NCBI GenBank assembly: GCA_020629175.1
Contig: JAHDDU010000020.1
Location: forward strand, 1 to 44,343
Source of the DNA: Flavimaricola sp.
Lineage (GTDB): Bacteria; Pseudomonadota; Alphaproteobacteria; Rhodobacterales; Rhodobacteraceae
Direction of reading: 5' to 3'
DNA: 44,343 bases
The position numbers and the translations under genes were made by a program. A model generated the notes under the pieces. That model made no database searches and was not told the origin of the DNA. It worked only from the letters and a program-made list of their open reading frames with translations. Below are positions 7,129 to 16,418 of the stretch, piece by piece. Every line of letters begins with the position of its first letter. The first letter of the stretch is position 1.

Positions 7129-8757
7129 GTGTCCTCAAGCAAAGTGCACATTACCCTCTTCGGCCCGTTTGGAATAGCAGCGCCGAACGGAACGGACCTG
7201 ACCCCCACCGGCAAAAAGGCCAAGGCTTTGATCGCCCTGCTGGCTTTGGCACCCGGAGGCAAGCGGACGCGTGCCTGGGTGCAGGACCGACTGTGGAGCG
7301 ACAAACCGGGCAAGCAGGGGCGGGCGAGCCTGCGCCAATTGCTGAGCGATCTGCGACGGCATTTCGTGGCGACGGGGTACGAGATCATCGAACATGGGCG
7401 CGATGACATTGTCCTGAACCTCGCGCAGGTGCGGATCGATCTGCACCATGAGACACCGCCGGCCCATTACGAGCTATTTGAGGGGCTCGATGTCGGCGAT
7501 CCGGAGTTCGAAGACTGGCTGAGCGATGAGCGCGCGCATTGGTACGCCAAGCTGAGCGAACAGACCATTGTGACCAATCAGCCGGTTCAAGCAGTTCCTG
7601 ACATCAAGCCGATCGACCGGCGCCTCGTCCCCCGCATCGCGCTCCGGGATTTCGCACCCATTGGGACAAGCGATGCTGTACAATCTCTCGCCGCCGGTGT
7701 CGCGTCCGAGATCACGGCGATGTTTGCGCATCTGCCCGACACCTATCATCTGATCTATCCACCACCACCCGACAGTGTTCCTACAGAATATGCGCTCACA
7801 GGCTCTGTTCGGGAGGGGGCGGGCTTTCGGATCACCGCGCAGCTCAGCCGTCATGAAGACGGCATCATCATGTGGACGCAGAAGTACGACCTCCCCAGCG
7901 CGCTCGAGTTTGACGCGCAAGAGCTGGTTGCGCGCAGTATCGTTGAAGCGCTGCAAAAGGTGCTTAACGATGGCAGCGTCGCGGGCGAGCAAACCAACAG
8001 CGATGTGCCAACGGGCGCGTGGGAGTTGTTCCAAAAGGCGCGGTCCTTGGAATCACTCTGCGGCCGCGTTCGGTTCAATCCCTCGATCGGGTATTTTCGC
8101 GAGGCGATCGAGCTGCACCCAACCTTCGTCGCCGCCCGGATCGGCCTCGCTTTTCGCTATATCGACGGCATTCGCAATTGCTGGGTGGATGATCCTGATG
8201 AGGCGATTGCCAATGCCAAACTGCAATGCGCTGAGATCAAACGGATCAGTCAAGACAATCCGTGGGTGCAGGCCCTCGATGCCTTTGTGGCCTGCGCAGA
8301 GCGTGACTTTGAAACCGGGCTTGCCATCATGTCAGCCGTGACTGCGGATGCGCCGGACAGCCCGGAGTTTACCGGATGTCTTGGGGCCGTTCTTGACTAT
8401 TGCGGTGATCTTGACCGGGCTGAGAGGATGCATTTGCACGCCTTGTCACTCAAAGAATACCCGCCAGCCTGGGTGCACACTAACCTCGCGTTCACATATC
8501 TGATTATGCAAGATCCGCGCGCGCTTGGCATCGCAGACCAAATCCTTGCTACAGATCCCAAGAACCCGCGGGCGCTGACAGCCAAAGCCATCAGCCATTT
8601 GCGCCGTGGAGAAGAGGCCGCAGCGAAGGACGCGGCAGAAGCTTTGCGGGTTCAGGATCCCAGATTGACAGCTGATACCTGGCGCTCACCTCTCTTTTAC
8701 AAGGTGGCCGAACATCACGCGGCTATCGCAGGTGATCTTGCAAAACTGGGATTTTGA
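7129..8757 (+). CDS. SARP/CadC-like transcriptional regulator with C-terminal TPR repeats
   Basis: A 542-residue regulator starting at GTG. Residues about 5-110 resemble the winged-helix Trans_reg_C fold of SARP proteins (HITLFGPFGIAAPNG, GKKAKALIALLALAPGGKR, RASLRQLLSDLRR). Residues about 165-290 match the CadC/adenylate-cyclase-associated middle domain (IALRDFAPIGTSDAVQSLAA, YALTGSVREGAGFRITAQLS, MWTQKYD). The C-terminal half consists of TPR-like helical pairs, including DFETGLAIMSAVTADAPDSP and DLDRAERMHLHALSLKEYPP. No transmembrane helix separates the parts, so it is likely cytoplasmic and works by protein or ligand binding to the TPR part. It sits between the 164-residue gene and the pseudo-haloperoxidase and is a likely regulator of this block. 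The ribosome-binding site is weak. Architecture is clear; targets are unknown. Confidence 0.75.
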   Translation: MSSSKVHITLFGPFGIAAPNGTDLTPTGKKAKALIALLALAPGGKRTRAWVQDRLWSDKPGKQGRASLRQLLSDLRRHFVATGYEIIEHGRDDIVLNLAQVRIDLHHETPPAHYELFEGLDVGDPEFEDWLSDERAHWYAKLSEQTIVTNQPVQAVPDIKPIDRRLVPRIALRDFAPIGTSDAVQSLAAGVASEITAMFAHLPDTYHLIYPPPPDSVPTEYALTGSVREGAGFRITAQLSRHEDGIIMWTQKYDLPSALEFDAQELVARSIVEALQKVLNDGSVAGEQTNSDVPTGAWELFQKARSLESLCGRVRFNPSIGYFREAIELHPTFVAARIGLAFRYIDGIRNCWVDDPDEAIANAKLQCAEIKRISQDNPWVQALDAFVACAERDFETGLAIMSAVTADAPDSPEFTGCLGAVLDYCGDLDRAERMHLHALSLKEYPPAWVHTNLAFTYLIMQDPRALGIADQILATDPKNPRALTAKAISHLRRGEEAAAKDAAEALRVQDPRLTADTWRSPLFYKVAEHHAAIAGDLAKLGF

Positions 8758-8847
8758 CACCTGTTCACACTCAGTTTGACACTTGCCCGTAGGTTTTTTG
8801 ACGTCTGATTGACACCCGCCTGACGCACCCACCGCTACACCCGATGA

Positions 8848-8966
8848 CAGGAGCTGTGGCAAAGGTCCTTGAGTACTTGGGTGGGTAATTTGGTTAACCG
8901 CCTCATCCGCATTGTGAGTGGTGGCTCTCCCGGCCAGCGGATGATGCACCCTTTGCCACAGTCTCC
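8848..8966 (+). promoter_or_regulatory. candidate structured RNA leader upstream of the pseudo-haloperoxidase gene
   Basis: The 267-base gap between the TPR regulator and the pseudo-haloperoxidase holds a nested structure. An outer stem of 12 perfect base pairs joins 8854-8865 (CTGTGGCAAAGG) and 8950-8961, and can extend outward by GGAG pairing with CTCC. Inside it, 8903-8910 (TCATCCGC) pairs perfectly with 8937-8944, and GGTTAACC at 8892-8899 is a palindrome. I could not match it to a known riboswitch class; the conserved cobalamin box is absent. It may be a cis-regulatory leader, a small RNA or a terminator-type structure. Confidence 0.4.
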
Positions 8967-9024
8967 GACTGCTGGTCGCCTGACACATGAAGGCGCTGGC
9001 CCCTGATATGATCGGAGGTGACAT

Positions 9025-10776
9025 ATGGCGATTTATCCGTTCCCGATGCAGCCGCACCGGATCCATGCCCCACGCGACGAAAGTGGTGCCGCGCAAGAGT
9101 GTGCCCAAGTCATCCCCTTTGCTGACGCGATATTCAAGGCGCGGAGCGGACTGCTCGCCGCTGCAGACGCCGCGCAGCTTTCAACGGCACAATCGGTCCT
9201 GGCCCTTGCGACGGCCTTTGCCGAACCGTGGCGCTGTTCTGTTCTGACGCCCGAGGTGCGCGCGTTCCTGGCCATGCCGTCAGAATCGCTGGACAGCCAC
9301 AAGAGCCCGGCAAACACAGTTGCACTTTCCCGGACATTTCCGCTCGCGGGGTCTGCTGAGTTTGCAGCCCTTGCCGCAGAGACCTATCAGATGGCTCTTT
9401 GCCGCGACTGGCCCACGGCGGCGTTCATGGATCCCGCGTTGGTGGACGGACTGCGCCCTGCTGGCACGCAGCCGATTTCTGACAGTCAAAGAAACCGGCT
9501 GGCCCAAACCTCAGCGGATGTTGGCGAAGTCTGTGAACGTCTGGACGGCCTACGCTGGTTTCGCGGGGACAAGCCTGCCGCCGGCAATGTCTCTGAACCC
9601 GCGCGCCGCTTTGGCCGGGTGCAGGATTGGTCCACCGTATTCCGCGGCCCAGGCGAAGATCGCTGGCCGACGCCGTTCATCTCACAGTTCCTCGCGACCA
9701 AAGCTGTTTGCCAGGCAAGCGACGAAGGTCAGAACCACCTGACCCAATGGAGCGATTGGCAGGATGCGCAGGCTGGGCTTTTGCCACCGCGTCCAACCGC
9801 TGCGACGTCAGACACGCTAAAGGCTCCCGTTACGCGGTTGGGGGACTTGGCCACACTTGCGCGGGACGTTGATCCCCGCGAGCTGTTCGGTGATGCCGCA
9901 AAGCACTTGCTCGCCCAAGGGTTTGAACGCGAGACAACGTTTGCGGATTGCGACGAAATTACGCTGCTGGCGTTGCTCGATGAGGCAGCATCCAAAGCAG
10001 AGGCCGCGGCAACACACGCCCCACATTCTGCGTTAAGGCCAGATCAGATGGCTGCGCTCTTTCATACGATCCACACCCAATATCAACCGGACCGCGCCTC
10101 TGGCGGGATGCCTTGGCCCAAAGCTGGTGCCAGTGATCACGCGATCGCCCGCGCGCACCTTGAAACGACACTTGCGACATATGCGATGCCAGAAGGTATG
10201 TATTCCCTGGGCAGCGAGCCGGGTCTTGCGGACATTCTTGCCGACATTTGCCAGCACAACGCTCGCCTCAATGGCGATCTCGCGGAGCGTCGGGTCGGGC
10301 CACATTGGCTCTTGCCCATTGCTTTTGCAGATGGCGCTTCGGCGGTGGCCGAACAGCAGGTGGCCTCCTGCGCTGCGGCGGCTGCCTGTGCCACAGTCCT
10401 GAAGGCGATTTTCAAAATGGACGACACGCTGCCTGTCTACCTTGTGTCGCCCGGTCAGGATGCCTCTGTCGCACTGGCCGAGGGGAGCCTGGCTGTCACA
10501 CAGCGGCAGGGTCTGACCTTGCAGAGTGAGATCAACAAACTGCTTTGGAACCACGCCTTGGGCTGGGCCATTGCAGGAACACAATTCTACTGTCAAAGCG
10601 TGGAGGCCGCGCAGTTGGGTGAAGATGCAGCTCTTGCCATCCTGACCGAGCAGATGGCGTCGCAAGCATCGACACACAGCATCAATGTGCCGCTATTTGC
10701 AGCGCGGCGGCTGAATGATCCGCTTGAGCTCACGTCTCACGTCACCCTCACAGCTGTCGGCCCTGCAGCCACTTGA
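9025..10776 (+). CDS. Vanadium haloperoxidase-like protein lacking the vanadate-binding residues
   Basis: A 583-residue protein that I align by eye with bacterial vanadium-dependent haloperoxidases of the PAP2 superfamily. Anchors are AAETYQMALCRDWP (resembling AAEMxELYWMALLRDVP), FRGPGEDRWPTPFISQFL from F206 (FRGxTPGDxVGPYISQFL), CATVLKAIF at 455-463, and GWAIAGTQFY at 513-522 followed by QLGEDAALAIL (GRNFAGVHYRSD followed by LGExVAIxIL). At the vanadate site the usual residues are gone: the Lys and Arg of KxxxxxxRP are replaced (H347 to Q354-P355 region), the PSGH segment is not recognisable, and the late Arg and His are W514 and Q520. It should therefore not be a working haloperoxidase and may be structural or a binding protein. 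A GGAGGTGA site at 9014-9021 supports the start. There is no signal peptide. Function unknown. Confidence 0.65.
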   Translation: MAIYPFPMQPHRIHAPRDESGAAQECAQVIPFADAIFKARSGLLAAADAAQLSTAQSVLALATAFAEPWRCSVLTPEVRAFLAMPSESLDSHKSPANTVALSRTFPLAGSAEFAALAAETYQMALCRDWPTAAFMDPALVDGLRPAGTQPISDSQRNRLAQTSADVGEVCERLDGLRWFRGDKPAAGNVSEPARRFGRVQDWSTVFRGPGEDRWPTPFISQFLATKAVCQASDEGQNHLTQWSDWQDAQAGLLPPRPTAATSDTLKAPVTRLGDLATLARDVDPRELFGDAAKHLLAQGFERETTFADCDEITLLALLDEAASKAEAAATHAPHSALRPDQMAALFHTIHTQYQPDRASGGMPWPKAGASDHAIARAHLETTLATYAMPEGMYSLGSEPGLADILADICQHNARLNGDLAERRVGPHWLLPIAFADGASAVAEQQVASCAAAAACATVLKAIFKMDDTLPVYLVSPGQDASVALAEGSLAVTQRQGLTLQSEINKLLWNHALGWAIAGTQFYCQSVEAAQLGEDAALAILTEQMASQASTHSINVPLFAARRLNDPLELTSHVTLTAVGPAAT

Positions 10777-10799
10777 TCCCATTCAAAAAGGACCCGCTC

Positions 10800-11150
10800 A
10801 TGACCCTTTTGAAAGACGAAATGCTATACTCCAACCTGTCTGATGAGTTCATCGTCCGATATGTCGCGCGCATCGCCCGTATCCTTGATCGCGAGCCACT
10901 GGTAAAATTCAGCCTGAGCGCCATGGATCAGGCAGACCGGGATTTACTGTTCACGGTCTGCTATGAAGGCGTCGTCAATTTCGAAGACGCCCCTGCGTTG
11001 AATGGCGCGGGGCAAGCCTACGTCCCGCGGCCAAGCTTTCACACTAAATCAGAAACGGATCCAGACGTGGTTGTTGGCGATACGCTGCTGCATCACTTGA
11101 TTGACGACCCGCTGATCGAACGTGGGATCGAATACGCGCGACGCTGTTAG
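10800..11150 (+). CDS. 116-residue protein of unknown function
   Basis: I do not recognise this small, probably helical protein (YSNLSDEFIVRYVARIARIL near the N-terminus, ending in IERGIEYARRC). The ATG at 10800 is preceded by AAGGA at suitable spacing; an upstream TTG at 10773 would overlap the pseudo-haloperoxidase stop but has no support. It follows the pseudo-haloperoxidase by 23 bases and is probably co-transcribed with it. Its stop overlaps the stop of the converging galK gene by four bases. Like the 164-residue protein at 6559, it ends with Arg and Cys near the C-terminus, which may be chance. Confidence 0.65.
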   Translation: MTLLKDEMLYSNLSDEFIVRYVARIARILDREPLVKFSLSAMDQADRDLLFTVCYEGVVNFEDAPALNGAGQAYVPRPSFHTKSETDPDVVVGDTLLHHLIDDPLIERGIEYARRC

Positions 11151-12244
11151 CAGACAGTTAGGATCCGTGCCGCAGGACAATTTTGATTGATCTCTTTGGA
11201 CCACGCATCAAGGTGATCCTCGGCGACCAGCGCCACAATAGACCCGCCAAATCCGCCGCCTGTCAGCCGCGCGCCCAAGGCCCCGGCGCGCAGAGCGTTT
11301 TCGACCAGATCATCAATCTCTTCGATCGAGACGGCATAATCGTCGCGCTGCGAGGCGTGGCTTGCGTTCATCGCCGCGGCGAGGGCATCCATGTCATTCG
11401 CGCTGAGTGCCGCAACTGTATCCCGAACCCGCTGATTCTCGGTTACGATGTGGCGGGCGCGTTCTGCGAGAGGACTCTCAAGTGCCTCGACTTTCGGCAT
11501 ATCAGCGATGGACACTTCGCTGAGCGTCGAAACGCCAAGTGCGGCGCAGGCAGCCTGACACTCTCGGACACGAGTACTGTAACCGTCATCGGTCAGTTTG
11601 TGCCCCGTACCGCAATGCGCCACGACAAACTTATGCGTGTCCGGTAGAGCGACACTTTCATACTGCAGAGTCGTCGTATCCAGGAACAAGGCATGTCGCG
11701 GCTCGCCCACGGAAACGGCAAACTGGTCCATGATGCCACATGGCAGGCCCACGAATTCATTTTCAACCCGCCGGGCGAGCTTGGCAATTTCGACCGGCGT
11801 CATATCCCGCCCGGTTCGCTCGCACAGAGCCCGCAGCGTCGCAACGATCAAAGCGGCAGAGCTTGATAAGCCCGATCCCACGGGAAGATCTGTCGCAATC
11901 GAGATCTGAAATCCGCTGTCGACAGTTTTGCCTTCCATAAACAGGGCGATGGCCCCTACGACATAATCGCTCCACGTGCGCGCAGCGGCATCAGTGATCT
12001 GACGTTCCGCGCGTTTGTCTTCATGGCCGCTTTGGATCGCAATTGCGCCCGCCTCGCCCGCCAAGGACAGGGCAATTGCCGTCCCCATGTTCAGCGGCAC
12101 TGGCAGGACAAGACCACCGTTATAGTCTGTGTGCTCACCCAAGAGGTTGACCCGGCCCGGCGCGAAAGCAAGGGTTTCAGGCGCCTCTCCATAGGTTTTG
12201 GCAAATTGCGCGTGCGCTGTCGCACGGACGGCGTCCTGCGTCAT
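11147..12244 (-). CDS. galK: Galactokinase
   Basis: A 365-residue GHMP kinase that phosphorylates galactose to galactose 1-phosphate in the Leloir pathway. The galactokinase signature GRVNLLGEHTDYNGG lies near residue 30, the GHMP ATP motif PVGSGLSSSAA near residue 120, and a C-terminal glycine-rich segment ARLTGGGFGGSIVAL near residue 325. Its ATG overlaps the galT stop by four bases, so the two are translationally coupled. No galE or galM is seen in the window; UDP-glucose 4-epimerase would have to come from elsewhere. The stop overlaps that of the converging 116-residue gene. Confidence 0.95.
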   Translation of the reverse strand: MTQDAVRATAHAQFAKTYGEAPETLAFAPGRVNLLGEHTDYNGGLVLPVPLNMGTAIALSLAGEAGAIAIQSGHEDKRAERQITDAAARTWSDYVVGAIALFMEGKTVDSGFQISIATDLPVGSGLSSSAALIVATLRALCERTGRDMTPVEIAKLARRVENEFVGLPCGIMDQFAVSVGEPRHALFLDTTTLQYESVALPDTHKFVVAHCGTGHKLTDDGYSTRVRECQAACAALGVSTLSEVSIADMPKVEALESPLAERARHIVTENQRVRDTVAALSANDMDALAAAMNASHASQRDDYAVSIEEIDDLVENALRAGALGARLTGGGFGGSIVALVAEDHLDAWSKEINQNCPAARILTVC

Positions 12245-13293
12245 GAGGCCTCTCCGGTCTTGTAATGAACTGCGGGCGTTGCCCGAAGTTGTGCTGCAGC
12301 GGTTTCAGCCGTCAGATCACGCTGCGATTCCGCCAGCATTTCATAGCCAACCATAAACTTGCGCACCGTGGCGGAGCGCAAAAGCGGTGGATAGAAATGC
12401 GCGTGCAGTTGCCAATGGTCCTGCGCACCCGCAACAAACGGCGCTCCATGCCAGCCCATCGTGTAGGGGAACTCCGTCTGAAAGAGGTTGTCATAGCGGA
12501 TGCAGACCTCTTGTATAACGTCGGCCAGGGCCGCCCGTTGGACGTCGGTCAGATCGGTCATCCGCTGGACAGCAAAACGGGGCAGCAACAGAACCTCATA
12601 AGGCCAGGTTGCCCAGTAGGGCACAACGGCGATCCAGTCATCGTTCATTGCAACGGTCCGGTCGCCGCCCGCGGCCTCACGGGTCGCATAGTCGAGCAAC
12701 ATCGGAGTGCCATGTTCCGCAAAGTAGGCTGCTTGTGTCTCATCCTCACGCAACGCCTCATTTGGCAAGAAATCAGACGCCCAGATCTGGCCATGCGGAT
12801 GCGGGTTTGAGCAGCCCATCAGCGCGCCCTTGTTCTCAAACACCGCAACCCATTTATAGCGTGCACCCAACTCGCCAGTCTGCTCAGCCCAGAGATCAAC
12901 AACACGCTGAATATCAGCGCGCGGGAGTTCAGCCAGCGTCAGGTCATGCCGCTCTGAAAAACAAATGACCCGCGCGGTCCCTTGAACCGTTTCTGCGGCA
13001 AACAATGCGTCATTGTCTGTGACCGCGCCCACCTCATCCTCAAGTAGGGCCGGAAAATCATTGGGGAATACAAACGGCCCCTCATAGCGCGGGTTCACAA
13101 CGCCATTGATCCGCGTGTTGCCCGAGCAAAGATAACACTTCGGGTCATGCGCGGGTTTGACGTCAGGCGCGGTGTCCTCTTGCCGTCCTTGCCACGGCCG
13201 CTTGTTCCGATGCGGAGAGACGAGAACCCACTCGCCCTTGAGCGGATTAAAGCGACGGTGCGGGACATCTTCCAGGTTTGGGCGCTCTGCCAT
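12241..13293 (-). CDS. galT: Galactose-1-phosphate uridylyltransferase
   Basis: About 350 residues. It exchanges UMP between UDP-glucose and galactose 1-phosphate. The active-site motif NPHPHGQIW with its nucleophilic histidine is present, as are the zinc-site region CYLCSGN, the segment FENKGALMGCSNPHPHG and the late GWHGAPF. I choose the start at 13293 (MAERPNLEDVPHRR), which has AGGAA about eight bases upstream; a start 30 bases earlier at 13323 has no ribosome-binding site. The gene is first of a galT-galK pair and lies 116 bases downstream of the phosphopantetheinyl transferase on the same strand. Confidence 0.95.
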   Translation of the reverse strand: MAERPNLEDVPHRRFNPLKGEWVLVSPHRNKRPWQGRQEDTAPDVKPAHDPKCYLCSGNTRINGVVNPRYEGPFVFPNDFPALLEDEVGAVTDNDALFAAETVQGTARVICFSERHDLTLAELPRADIQRVVDLWAEQTGELGARYKWVAVFENKGALMGCSNPHPHGQIWASDFLPNEALREDETQAAYFAEHGTPMLLDYATREAAGGDRTVAMNDDWIAVVPYWATWPYEVLLLPRFAVQRMTDLTDVQRAALADVIQEVCIRYDNLFQTEFPYTMGWHGAPFVAGAQDHWQLHAHFYPPLLRSATVRKFMVGYEMLAESQRDLTAETAAAQLRATPAVHYKTGEAS

Positions 13294-13409
13294 GGTGGTT
13301 CCTCGACAGTCCTTGAGAGACAAAATTTGGATTGCTCAAGCTTGTCGCAGGACGGGCAGAATAATCAATCCCAAAAAACGGAACTTCGTTTCACATAGTG
13401 AAACTGTTT

Positions 13410-14132
13410 TTATGTCGTCGCCTGCCAAACGGCTGACACGGTGCCCGACGCTCGGTTGATAAGGCCGGTGCCGGAGGCCTCACAAAAGGCATCAACCCCA
13501 TCTGTATGGCGAAAGCGCACAGCAAAACCATCGCCCGACACCCATTCAACGGAAACATCTTGATGCCATAACACACGCTTCGTCTGTGGATACTGACCCT
13601 TATAGAAGGCCTCTTTCGCTACAAACAGATCGAGGATGGCCGCACCACCCGTGCGATCTTGGCCGAGGTTTTCACGTTCTTCTGGTCGGGCGATGCGCGT
13701 CCAGAGAGCCGCCTCTATCGGCGTACCAACCTCGATATCTATCCCCAACGTTTCGCCTCGTGTTGATCGACCAAAGCCGACGAGGCACAGCCCATCGGTG
13801 TGGGTAATGCTGCCTGTGTAGCCGTCTGGCCAAACCGGCGCGCGATCTTCGCCACGGGGGACAGCGGATGGCACAAGCCCGCACCGCGTCATGAGCAAAC
13901 GTGCTAGCACCCGGCCGGCAATCTGCTCGTACCGGCGCTTTGCAACACTCCGTGAAGTGAGCGAACTTTCGGCCGGCGTCAAAACATCTTGGAATGCATC
14001 CCATCCCTCTGTCAGCCGAGCTGCGGCAAAGTGATATGGCAACGCCAGTTGCGCGGGCGACAAAAAATCCTTTGGGTGCAACAGCAAACCCGCGTTCGCG
14101 AGACGCTGAAAGTGATCTGCTAAGTCAGCCAT
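13410..14132 (-). CDS. 4'-phosphopantetheinyl transferase (EntD/Sfp type)
   Basis: A 240-residue transferase that would move the phosphopantetheine arm from CoA to a carrier protein. The hallmark residues are visible: GSITHTDGLCLVGFG (about 120-134), the magnesium-binding LGIDIE segment, and FVAKEAFYKGQYP with the conserved Lys-Glu-Ala. The EntD-like N-terminal pattern PRGEDRAPVWPDGY is also present. No polyketide, peptide synthetase or acyl carrier gene occurs in the window, so its target lies elsewhere. It precedes galT on the minus strand and is divergent from the transporter operon beginning at 14385. Confidence 0.88.
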   Translation of the reverse strand: MADLADHFQRLANAGLLLHPKDFLSPAQLALPYHFAAARLTEGWDAFQDVLTPAESSLTSRSVAKRRYEQIAGRVLARLLMTRCGLVPSAVPRGEDRAPVWPDGYTGSITHTDGLCLVGFGRSTRGETLGIDIEVGTPIEAALWTRIARPEERENLGQDRTGGAAILDLFVAKEAFYKGQYPQTKRVLWHQDVSVEWVSGDGFAVRFRHTDGVDAFCEASGTGLINRASGTVSAVWQATT

Positions 14133-14235
14133 TGGCGTGTTTTGCCTGAATTCTCGACGTCAAACCAGTGGATATTGCGGAGGAGAAGGGCCTAAAAATC
14201 GGTCAACAAACATCCCCCACAAGAAAAAAACTTGC

Positions 14236-14254
14236 CGCATAGGAAAAATATGCG
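14236..14254. promoter_or_regulatory. inverted repeat in the promoter region of the betaine/TMAO transporter
   Basis: CGCATA (14236-14241) and TATGCG (14249-14254) form an inverted repeat with an A-rich 7-base spacer, about 130 bases before the binding-protein start. This is a reasonable operator for a dimeric regulator of the transporter operon or of the divergent phosphopantetheinyl transferase. The 252-base gap holds no gene. Confidence 0.35.
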
Positions 14255-14381
14255 ACAGTGTACCCAAGCGACTTGGCAACCGATCAGAGAATCGGAGCCG
14301 CTGTTCGCTGCCTCGTCTGGAAACTGACGGACCTGACGAGATTCCGCGCCACACAGCAGGCGCTGACAACAAGGGAGATAG

Positions 14382-15326
<945 letters not shown>

Positions 15327-15348
15327 GCATCGCCGCCGATCTTTAATC

Positions 15349-15384
15349 TGGCCCCGCTTGGCATACCGGGCGGGGCCATTTTTT
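15349..15384 (+). terminator. intrinsic terminator-like hairpin between binding protein and ATPase genes
   Basis: TGGCCCCGC (15349-15357) pairs perfectly with 15370-15378 and is followed by six T residues. It is a textbook intrinsic terminator inside an operon, so it probably acts as a partial terminator or 3'-end protector that raises binding-protein output. Confidence 0.8.
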
Positions 15385-15398
15385 ATCCAAGGAACCCC

Positions 15399-16418
15399 AT
15401 GTCTGACCGTAGCCCCGTTATTTCGTGCAAAAATGTCTGGAAACTCTTTGGCGCCAAGCCGGAAAGTTACCTCAAATCCATGCCCGAGGGGCACAGCTTT
15501 GATGCGATCCGAGCGGATGGCTATATTGCCGGGGTGAAAGACGTCAGCATTGACGTCCACAGGGGCGAAATGCTCGTCATCATGGGCCTGTCCGGGTCTG
15601 GAAAATCGACACTAGTGCGCTGTTTTTCGCGCCTGCACGACATCACAGGCGGCACGATCGAGGTTGAGGGGCAGGACATCATGTCCTTGCCGGAAAAAGC
15701 ACTGATTGAACTCCGCCGTTCCAAGATGGGCATGGTGTTCCAATCCTTCGGGCTTTTGCCGCACCGCACAGTTCTCGAGAATGTGGCGTTCCCGCTTGAA
15801 ATGCGCGGAGCTGACAAACACACCCGCCGTGAACGTGCGATGGAAGTGATCAAACTCGTGGGTCTTGAAGGGCGCGAGGAGTATTTCCCACGTGAACTCT
15901 CCGGTGGGCAGCAGCAGCGCGTGGGCATCGCCCGCAGCCTCGCTATTGAGCCGGACATCTGGTTTCTGGATGAGCCGTTCTCGGCCCTTGACCCGCTGAT
16001 CCGGCGCGAGATGCAGGATGAGTTCCTGCGTCTGCAAGAAATGCTGAACAAAACGATTGTGTTCATCACCCATGATTTTGACGAGGCGCTCCGCCTCGCT
16101 GACCGGATCGCGATCATGAAGGACGGCGCGGTCGAGCAATGCGACACGCCTGATCAGATCGTTCTCAACCCCGCGACCGAATATGTGCGCAAGTTTACCG
16201 AAGACATCGACAAGTCCCGCGTGGTGAACGCCGGGGTTCTGGCCAAAGCGGACAGCGCCGGAACGGGGGAGCCTGTGGATGCGGCAGCCTCGGTGAAAGC
16301 GCTGGCCAAACTGCTTGTTCAGGACACACGCGATGTGATCCCGGTTCAGCGTGACGGCAGCGTCATCGGCGGTATGAAGCGGGCCGACGCTCTGACTGTT
16401 CTGCTGGAGGCGGGCTGA
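15399..16418 (+). CDS. ATP-binding protein of the glycine betaine/TMAO-type ABC transporter
   Basis: A 339-residue ProV/OpuAA-type ATPase. Walker A GLSGSGKST, signature LSGGQQQRVGIARSLA and Walker B IWFLDEPFSALD are intact, followed by the switch histidine in VFITHDFDEALR. The N-terminal extension (KNVWKLFGAKPES) is characteristic of the betaine/proline subgroup. The C-terminal part after the nucleotide-binding domain is short, like a single degenerate CBS-type region (DTRDVIPVQRDGSVIGGMKR). An AAGGA site precedes the ATG, and the stop shares one base with the permease start (TGATG), so translation is coupled. In a TmoXWV-type system this would be one of W/V; I do not assign the letter. Confidence 0.92.
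   Translation: MSDRSPVISCKNVWKLFGAKPESYLKSMPEGHSFDAIRADGYIAGVKDVSIDVHRGEMLVIMGLSGSGKSTLVRCFSRLHDITGGTIEVEGQDIMSLPEKALIELRRSKMGMVFQSFGLLPHRTVLENVAFPLEMRGADKHTRRERAMEVIKLVGLEGREEYFPRELSGGQQQRVGIARSLAIEPDIWFLDEPFSALDPLIRREMQDEFLRLQEMLNKTIVFITHDFDEALRLADRIAIMKDGAVEQCDTPDQIVLNPATEYVRKFTEDIDKSRVVNAGVLAKADSAGTGEPVDAAASVKALAKLLVQDTRDVIPVQRDGSVIGGMKRADALTVLLEAG

Noticed and set aside
8848-8966. Integron attC site
   Set aside because: The inverted arms lack the GTTRRRY and RYYYAAC core sites and no integrase is seen.
13294-13409. Regulatory element between galT and the phosphopantetheinyl transferase
   Set aside because: I looked for dyads and T-runs in these 116 bases and saw none strong enough to report.
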